Source of the DNA: Chelonoidis abingdonii
Taxonomy: Eukaryota > Chordata > Testudines > Testudinidae
NCBI RefSeq assembly: GCF_003597395.2
Contig: NC_133772.1
Span: 143,304,298 to 143,368,297, forward strand
Direction: 5' to 3'
DNA: 64,000 bases
In this document: one piece after another, positions 56,929-64,000 of the stretch
How positions within the stretch are numbered: the first letter of the stretch is position 1
Layout: every line of letters starts with the position of its first letter
Made by a program: the position numbers and the translations under genes
The notes under the pieces: generated by a model
What the model saw: the letters and a program-made list of their open reading frames with translations, nothing else
Told to the model about the DNA's origin: nothing
The model's database searches: none

Positions 56929-57584
56929 CTGCAGAAGCAAAAGAAACAATTCACAGAGTCAGTATTGTGTGTGCACTCACAGTCTTGAATCATAAAAGTT
57001 ACATACACCTTTCTCACTTTCCCGAGGCAAGCACGCAGCATGGCCAGAGCACCAAACATGGTGAGTTTGGACTGGGGGGCAGGAGAGCTGTGCAGGAAGG
57101 CACAAAGGGTCTGGGTGGCTTCAGAAGGGGATCAGTACAAGCGTCTAGGGACACTATTCTGAATACTGACACCATTTTCCACAGGCAGAGGTGATTGAAC
57201 CCAGTATCTCCAGGGTGCATCTCCTCCATGCATGCGGCTTCAGACTCGGTCCATATGCTGCTTCAATTCCTCCAGAAGTAATTGCCAATTGGAGTGGCAA
57301 AGTTTCCTACAATGGGGGAAGACACAAAGCAGCTCTGCCAAGGAACCTTCGGCAGAGGGATTGCAGAGTATCTGCAGGAAAGTTTCCCAGAGATCTCTGT
57401 GGAGGATTCCCAGGAAAGCTTGGTGTGCATGAACAAATTTTCTGCAGGGCCCCCCACTGCATAGGTGCACAAGGGAATACAAAGGAGATTCAAACAATAT
57501 CTAGTGTTGTTAAGTTCAATCCCTTCTCCACATACACCATGTAACAAAATAAAGGACACCTCTACTTCATATAACCATACAGTA

Positions 57585-58060
57585 TCAAAGCAGAGAGTAG
57601 TTAGATCCTTCTGGAATCAAAAAGAGGCCCTGGTTCAGCATGCCACCCAACGAGAACGTCGCCTGTCTCACATCCTCCTTCAACTCAACCTCCTCGTCCA
57701 CTTCATCCTTGGGACTGACCCTGCTGGCCACTGCCTCCAGGCCCCCTGAAGTACCCACGGGGCTCTTCGGGTTGGAGGTGGGGTCGCCACCAAGGATGTC
57801 ATGAAGCTCCTTGTAGAAGCAGCATGTTTTTGGTGCCGCACCAGAGCGACAGTTGGCCTCCCTTGCCTTCTGGTATGCCGGACTCAGCTCCTTGACCTTA
57901 GCACTGCACTGCTGCCTGCCCCTTTTGTGCCCCTTCACATCCATGCCACGAGCAATCTGCTCGTAGGTGTGAGTTCCTACAGCTGGATTGGAACTGCAAC
58001 TGCACAGACCCAACAGATCCAGGAACTCCTGTGTACTTCAGGTGGGGGCACATTTACTGC
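57585..58060 (-). pseudogene. Myb/SANT-like DNA-binding domain of Harbinger
   Basis: The 142-codon open stretch (57585-58013) contains YEQIARGMDVKGHKRGRQQC, then SAKVKELSPAYQKAREANCR and CCFYKELHDILGGDPTSNPK, then an acidic segment (SPKDEVDEEVELKEDV). The order matches the trihelix Myb/SANT-like proteins of vertebrate Harbinger elements (I---M---G--R---QC--K-K-L---YQK----N--SG--P-TC-FY-ELH-ILG). These proteins bind element DNA and carry the transposase into the nucleus. The start is approximate: EVQEFLDLLG-type sequence extends upstream to about 58060 in place of the usual first tryptophan helix, which looks degraded. Confidence 0.8.
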
Positions 58061-58461
58061 AGAACGCTCACAGTCAGCTGGGAAGGTGTGATGTGAGCTG
58101 TTCATGCTGAGCAAACAGAAGGTAGAATTTCAAAAATTCCGAGGGCTTTAAAGGGGGAGGAGTGCATGCCTGTGTACCTGGCTGCAGGGAAGCAGAGTTG
58201 AAACTGATTACCAGAGTGGTCATGATGGGCATTGTGAGAAACCTCCTGGATGCCACTTAGGGCAACATAAGCAAGAGCAGTGTCTACACTGACAGTGCGT
58301 CACTCTAACTTTGTCGCCAAAAGCTCTATGCTGCTCATCGAGGTGGTTTTATGATGTCGGTGCAGCATGAGAGTTAAACCAGCAGGAGGAGCATTTTTGT
58401 GTGTACATCACCATGGTTTCATCAGCAAACCCTGATGTTTGTCAACAAAACTGTGGAGGCC

Positions 58462-60200
58462 TTAATGGAAGGAATGAGGCAGTGCTTTAGCTGATAGGGG
58501 ATATTTAAAAAAGTATGGGGTCTTGATTCCCCAACTCTGTTACAAATCAAATGGACTCGTTGGAGGGAGGCTGTTGAAACAGTGGTGACAGAGGCCATCA
58601 AGTTGAGAGAGGGAAATTGCATGTGTACACGGAAGGCTGTAAGAAGCCCCTTGTGCATGAGGCTGTTAATGGCATGAGGACTTTTAACTTACATCCAGCT
58701 GACCAAGCAGCTCTTCTCCCAAGGTCTCTAATGGACATTTCAGGAGAGATTTCTGTACTTGAGCATTATTGTGGGTTTCACATTTATACACATTTGAAGA
58801 TTGTTCTGAAAAAGGCTTGGTTGATATAACGAGGGTTGAGTGCAAAGAACCTATCGTCTACTCGTAGGGTAGCTAAATTTGCTATTTTTATCCCACTACA
58901 CACAGCCTCTTTGAGAGGCTTGAATGAGGAGCCGTTCCATGCCTTTAGAGTCTAATTAATTTAGCTGGCTTGAGTCAATGTTGTAGGTAGCAACATGCAG
59001 TGTATTTGCAATGTATTCTGCAGTAATTTGCCTCCACTTAGCCTATGTTCTTTTGTTTCCCCATGAGAAACAAGGGTGTCCCTGGATAAGGCTGGCTGCA
59101 GGGGAAGAGCTGGGCTGGTATAGTGAGATCAAAGAACTCAGCTATTTTATTTAGGATTTTCAGAACAGATGTGGGTTACAGTGGCACTGCTGGGTATAAA
59201 AGGAGATAGCGAATGGCAAATGCTAAGGTACACCCCAGCTCTCTCAGATCCTGCTGGCATATTTACAGGACATGGGACGAAAAGGCTGCTGAGTGCTTAA
59301 TGTAGAGTCCACTTACCTGTGACTCTGGGAAGGCTCAGTCAGGACACGCTCTTGTAGCCACTCTACACCCATCATTCTCACTGAAGTCAAGGGGAGTTAA
59401 TTATCCAAACTTTGCTCCCCCCCAATTTTTCTTTAATAGAAACATTATATATGAACTGACATTTTTGCAAAGTTGACATCTGAACAATTCATTTTCATGA
59501 CTAATTTAAAAATACACCAGAAACAGGATTAGATAGCTCAGGGAATTGGGTAACCAGATATAACACCTTTCACTGCTCAGATCCCACTTCAGACACATCC
59601 TGGTTCATGCAAAATAACCCAAAGTCTTTGCCACCTTATTGGTTTTCCAGTGGCTTACTAGAAAGACAAATACAAGTTGAGTCTATTCTTGAGCAAATAA
59701 TGAACAAGATCAGCACTAACTGGTGCTCTCTTTTACACCTAGCCAAGGAGCAAGGATTGAAAATGAGCATGCAAAATAACCTATCCTCTCACCCCAAGAG
59801 TTGACCTCTGCAGGTCAAAGCTAAGATGGAGGGCTAGGGTAGTGTGTGGAAGGTGACTTACTCTGTGTTTACGCTGCACTGGAACTACCAAGAGGACTCT
59901 GATCTCTGGAGCTGTTAAACCCGAACTTTTAATAAACATTCAATTCATTTTAAAATTGGAAAAAAAAAGTTACTCAGACTAATTCTGGCATGTGCAAATC
60001 CATTTGTATCTTGCTTTACAATCCCCCAAAAGTAAAAAACCTTCATTTCTCGCAAACTATCTTGATCAAAACCATTTGAATGTGAGTGGGCATTTTAAGA
60101 CCCTCTCCAAATTCTCTCTCCGCATTATTCTCACTACTTATGACAGCCAACATAATGGACTGCTGCTGTCCACACACCACCACCAAGGAATCCGGTGGAT
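58462..60200. other. unassigned sequence
   Basis: About 1.7 kb without a gene or classified repeat. ORFs are 60-70 codons and lack domains. Confidence 0.4.
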
Positions 60201-60252
60201 TTTTTGTGGATACAGACTAACACAGAGTTTTTGTGGCTACAGACAAACACAG
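60201..60252 (+). repeat. duplicated Penelope-type 3' tail
   Basis: TTTTTGTGGATACAGACTAA with CACAG (60201-60225) recurs as TTTTTGTGGCTACAGACAAA with CACAG (60228-60252). The word GATACAGACTAACACAG is the terminal phrase of Penelope-like elements in turtle genomes. Upstream sequence back to about 60000 may belong to the same element, but I cannot match it. Confidence 0.5.
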
Positions 60253-62384
60253 CTACCCCTGATACTCCACACAACACCGTGACTGTTTAATACGATGCCA
60301 CAGAACAGCTTCCGGGATGCTTCTGCTTCCCTGTGCTGAAGAACAGGCCTCCAGATTTCAGTCCCAGTTTGGTCTGGTTTTAGCAGTCATGAATTAGAGG
60401 AAAAGTAGCAAAGATAAAGGGAATGGTGCATGTTTTACTTTTAAAGAGGCACAGTAAATCTACACAGAGCAAAACAGTCTGGATTTTATAAAACAAAACA
60501 GCAACAGAATTGACGGCAATCTACTGTGAAGGATAAACCAGAAAACAACATGCCAGATCCTCAGCTGATATGAATCTGGATAGCTCCCTTTGTACTAGCT
60601 GAGATACCAGCCCAGCCTCAGGTCCCTCTGCTGGCAGTCTTCAGGGAGAGTCATGGGAAGAGTTTCTGACCTCTCTGATGAGAGGACCACTGAAGCTGGT
60701 GCTCAGACTGAAAAATGACCAAATGTGTCGTATTGCTTTAACGATGGCAGCTGACATACTGTACCTAAACATTAATGATGGGGGAACTGCAAAAGGTTCA
60801 GATGGGCTTGAAATAATGTTTCTGGAAACACGGTTGGAAATCTTGCAAGGCAGGCTCTCTCCAAAGACAGCCAAGCCAAAAATATGGGGTGAAAAATCCT
60901 CTCTGGTGATGTGTCACTACTTTGGCTTTATCAGAACTGCTCTGAACCTCAAAATATACCAAGCGCAAGTTCTTATTGTTCTCCCATCCTTAATTAATGC
61001 TAATGCTTGCTAGCTGGAAATGTCTTTTATTGAAAAGCATATAAGGCCCCAGCCTCACAGTCAATCCATGCTCAGAACTCCCACTTGACTTCCAAGTGGA
61101 CTCCAGTTAGGGTACTCCCATAGGACCAGCGTTTTACAAACAAGTGAAGTTGCTTACAAACAGATAGTTGGCAGCGCCCTTGGGAAAATCCCTGTCCCTG
61201 AACGTCATGTAGTATTATGGATTCAGACAATGACAGATTACAACACAAGAAAGTGACTCTCGGTTACGCCCTTTTCGTGAATAAGTGCACAGAGCGCAAC
61301 AAACACGCGTACCACTTAGAATACCTTACCTGGAAAGAGGCTTTATTGAACATAGCTGTAAAATTGTCTCTTCAGTTGAATTACTGAATTTGCACAAACA
61401 TTTTTCTACAGAATAAAAAAAAATCAAGCCTTGTAATTGTTTTACTGCATCTTGTTGTGCTTTTTATATTAATATTTGCAAATGTTATATTTTATGGTTG
61501 TGGTTTTTAATATTTGTAACCCAATTACTTGCATATCAGTTTTTTTAATCCTAGGGTGTTGAACATATAATAAAATAATCATCATCTTTAGACAAAAGTC
61601 TTTTTTAAATGAAGTTAAAAGCTGAGATAATTTAAGGAAAAAGGTTTTCAAATTTTCATAACCCACTGTATAAGGGAAATTTACAATGCATTGGAAAACT
61701 GGCCGGTTAAAGGTATGGTAGGTACTCAGGTAGCTCAAAATCATTTTTACAGTTTTTTTTTTTTTGTAAAAGTGTCTTTTTTAATTATGCTAAAATAATA
61801 AAATAATATTTCACAATCTGCACAGAGTCTGACTAACGGGCAGAGGCATTATACCATCCGTGTTTTGAATAAAGCCAGATTTGCAGGCCCCGTTTGCGTT
61901 GGCGGCCCCCTTTTTGTGTTATTTTGTATGCACTGCAATTGCACACACACACACCTTCTCATCTCTCTAAAGCTCGGGCCAATTTCTTTTCAAATGGAGG
62001 TTAGAGTAAGAAAATCCCTTTTGTGTTTTACCGCCTGCTGAGCTAAGTACATCTTAACAACCTTTTTCTCTGGTTGACCCACTTGATCATCTGGCAAAAA
62101 AAAAGTGCTGCTCCCATCTCCAGGACCAATGGAAGCTATTTTCTAATGGATAATAAGCTGAAAGGCCATGGCTGTCTGGAACATCTCGTCTGAAAGGGTC
62201 TTACGCAGCAACTTAGGTCCATCCTTCTCCAGAAGCGGCTCTTGTTTCCTTGCCTGCTGTTTGCACACTTATGCTCTGTGGTTTGTTTAGAAAATAGTTT
62301 GCACAAACCACATTTTTAGCAGTGCAAGCTTCTGTGTTGATTTTGTTTGTTTTTTAATCAGGCTTGTTTCATTGAAGGCACTTG

Positions 62385-62397
62385 GTTTCCATGGCAA
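62385..62397. promoter_or_regulatory. X-box-like site 1
   Basis: GTTTCCATGGCAA resembles the RFX half-site palindrome (GTTRCCATGGYAAC) with its last base changed. It is followed by a TTTATAAAAG word at 62398-62407. Motif evidence only. Confidence 0.3.
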
Positions 62398-62782
62398 TTT
62401 ATAAAAGACGGTGGTTTGGTTTCTTCACTTCATTAGAACAGATGACTTAGTCGGGGAGGAAAGGTGTTGAAGTGGCTGCAAGCAAACTCGGATAAGCCTG
62501 TGTCATATGTAAGCCCAGTACACACCCTGGATAGTAATGCATGCAAAAGGAGACAGCATACAGTTCTCTAGCATAGCCATGAGAAAATGAAACATAAATG
62601 TCTTAACCATCTTTGATGGAGGGTTATTCTCTAGGGGAGGTGACACCCCAAGGTGAAAGGGCCTACATTTATTTAATTCTAGACTAAAAACCTTCTTGAA
62701 GGGAAAATAAACGCCAGCTCTTCATATACCCTGTTTACAGTGAGGTGCTGTTTCTCTCTCTCTTTTTTTGGCAGGCCATTAG

Positions 62783-62796
62783 GTTTCCATGGTAAC
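62783..62796. promoter_or_regulatory. X-box-like site 2
   Basis: GTTTCCATGGTAAC, a nearly perfect palindrome of RFX X-box type, 385 bp after site 1 in repeat-poor sequence. Motif evidence only. Confidence 0.35.
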
Positions 62797-64000
62797 AAGC
62801 AAACTATTCATTTGAAACAAAACCAGCCATGACTTTGTGCTTTGACAAGGATTTCTATAGGTCCTTTTTTCAGAGTTCAACCAGATGATGCCGTGTTTCT
62901 TATAGACCACAAAAGCACCTGAAGGTCTCTTTTACGCCAGATTGCTTTTCATATGTGGTTCAGAGTCAGTTACGCTCCCATGATGCCTTTTATCCCCAGT
63001 GCTTTTTTTATTTAATTTTTATTTATTTATTTTAATGTTTTGAGTCAGTCAGTGGAGGAATCTTTGGTAGTTTGTTTTTAAATGTCCATTTTACAAAGAC
63101 TCTTTCTTCATGCCAATGCCTGGTGAATCTTTCATAGCCTCTGCCAGGATAAGGTCACCTTTGATGACTTAAGACAGACATGAGGAGGATCACTGGAAAA
63201 AGCCATATATGTGCTAATGTCCCAACAGCACCTGCTCGTAAATCTACAAAGAGTGAGGGAGAAAAAAAGGAGAATTAACAAGCAGACAATCCAGAGTTTA
63301 CCAGGTAAGGGTAAATGGCACACTGACACTGCACAGATTGGAAGATCCCATATGGAAATGCAGAGGCTGGAGGACAGGATAACTCAAGGGTGCCAGCATC
63401 ACCTCCCTGTCCCCTCTCCACACTTTTAAAAGTGCGAGGGCCATGTCTGCCTGCTTTTTAACATGGGCACAGTTTGAGAGGAAGGAGGCCGCGTTGCCTT
63501 GGGAAGATGAAGAGTGATGCTGGTGGGACTGCGCTTCACAACGGAGGAGGTAAGCGGCTTCCCCGCTGCAAAATCTAGCCCCTGCTGATGCTGCCAGCCT
63601 CTTCCCAGCGCTGGCCAAGAGACCAGGTCCCTCTTAGTAGCCCCGCCCCTGTCCTGCCTCTTCCCCCCAAGGCTACGCCCCCGGGCCAGGCTCCCTACTT
63701 CCACCAAGGTTCCAGCACTGTGGGATAACTGGATGATATTTATTGATAAATAAAGGGACCAAGGTCAATCCTGGGCACTGAATAAGGCAGAGGTCGTGTG
63801 AGAAAAATAGTAAGTGATCATATCATTAAAGACTTTATCATAAAACCTATGCACAAAGTGTCGGTGTGGGGGGGGGTGAATTAAGGTTCCACAGGCAACC
63901 TACATTTGGGAATTTCCTAACTTTTGAGTGTTTGGTTTTGTAACCTTAAAATTCTTGTAGCATAGATGTGTGCCTGCAATAACCGTCTATCCATCCCCAT

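Larger units (their letters stand above)
54128..58461. mobile_element. PIF/Harbinger DNA transposon, near full length, 4334 bp
   Basis: The left edge is TAA then GGCCATGCCTACACTACAG (54128). The right edge ends ACAAAACTGTGGAGGCC then TTA (58461), so TAAGGCC and GGCCTTA mirror each other and the TAA/TTA triplets fit the 3-bp TWA target preference. Inside are the two genes usual for animal Harbinger elements: a DDE transposase on + (55188-56284) and a Myb/SANT-like DNA-binding protein on - (exon pieces about 58060-57585 and 56928-56490). They converge, with opposed AATAAA signals at 56398-56403 and 56431-56436. Stops and frameshifts in both genes make the copy inactive. Bases 54437-55000 contain extra sequence of unclear origin, possibly another insertion. 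Confidence 0.8.
60253..64000. other. repeat-poor, largely AT-rich sequence
   Basis: No exon is supported: ORFs do not exceed 111 codons and lack domains. The stretch 61250-62960 appears unique and AT-rich. It contains T13 at 61753-61765, a CA run at 61942-61954, an AT-rich tract at 63005-63037, and two X-box-like sites annotated separately. Bases 63390-63710 are GC-richer and may be part of an old repeat. Confidence 0.4.

Overview
This window reads as non-coding vertebrate nuclear DNA, most likely from a turtle and certainly from a CR1-rich sauropsid. The evidence is the repeat load: CR1 LINEs ending in the reptile-type 3' tail, Penelope-like elements with GIY-YIG endonuclease, a two-gene PIF/Harbinger transposon, many short hAT elements beginning CAGGGCCGGC, MIR/CORE-type SINEs and several solitary LTR-like blocks. 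The species call is inference; the repeat classes are read from the sequence. I find no host protein-coding exon, rRNA gene, functional tRNA gene, CRISPR array or bacterial feature. All recognisable protein homology belongs to decayed transposable elements.

Layout. 1-14 kb: a 544-bp hAT element (918-1461), an LTR-like block (4069-4830), CORE-SINE pieces, and a stacked set at 9.27-10.75 kb in which a Harbinger MITE sits exactly on the edge of an older hAT-like element. 14.3-16.7 kb: a Penelope-like element (RT C-terminus plus GIY-YIG endonuclease), split by two hAT elements and carrying a partial internal duplication beside the only N in the window. 16.7-18.2 kb: repeat-poor, locally CpG-rich sequence with an RFX X-box-like site. 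18.2-25.4 kb: CR1 pieces, a 1.26-kb solo LTR, a ZMYM1-type hAT transposase remnant, an inverted pair of tRNA-like SINE halves, and a MIR split by a hAT insertion. 25.4-45.9 kb: mostly anonymous sequence with LTR-like blocks near 28.4, 35.8, 39.2 and 41.3 kb.

45.9-53.1 kb: a long antisense CR1 interrupted by a hAT-Charlie element, three Penelope pieces of which two lie head to head, a sense CR1 3' end, a 124-bp MITE and a near-perfect 244-bp hairpin. 54.1-58.5 kb: a near full-length PIF/Harbinger transposon of about 4.3 kb. Its transposase (+) and Myb/SANT-like partner (-) are convergent, and their opposed AATAAA signals lie 28 bp apart. 58.5-64 kb: a Penelope tail and AT-rich, repeat-poor DNA with two X-box-like sites.

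The elements form a layered record: hAT in Penelope, hAT in MIR, Charlie in CR1, Harbinger MITE in hAT-like element, LTR beside CR1. Target-site duplications can be read for about ten insertions, so their relative order can be worked out. The most unusual structures are the Harbinger gene layout, the 52.9-kb hairpin and the head-to-head Penelope pair.
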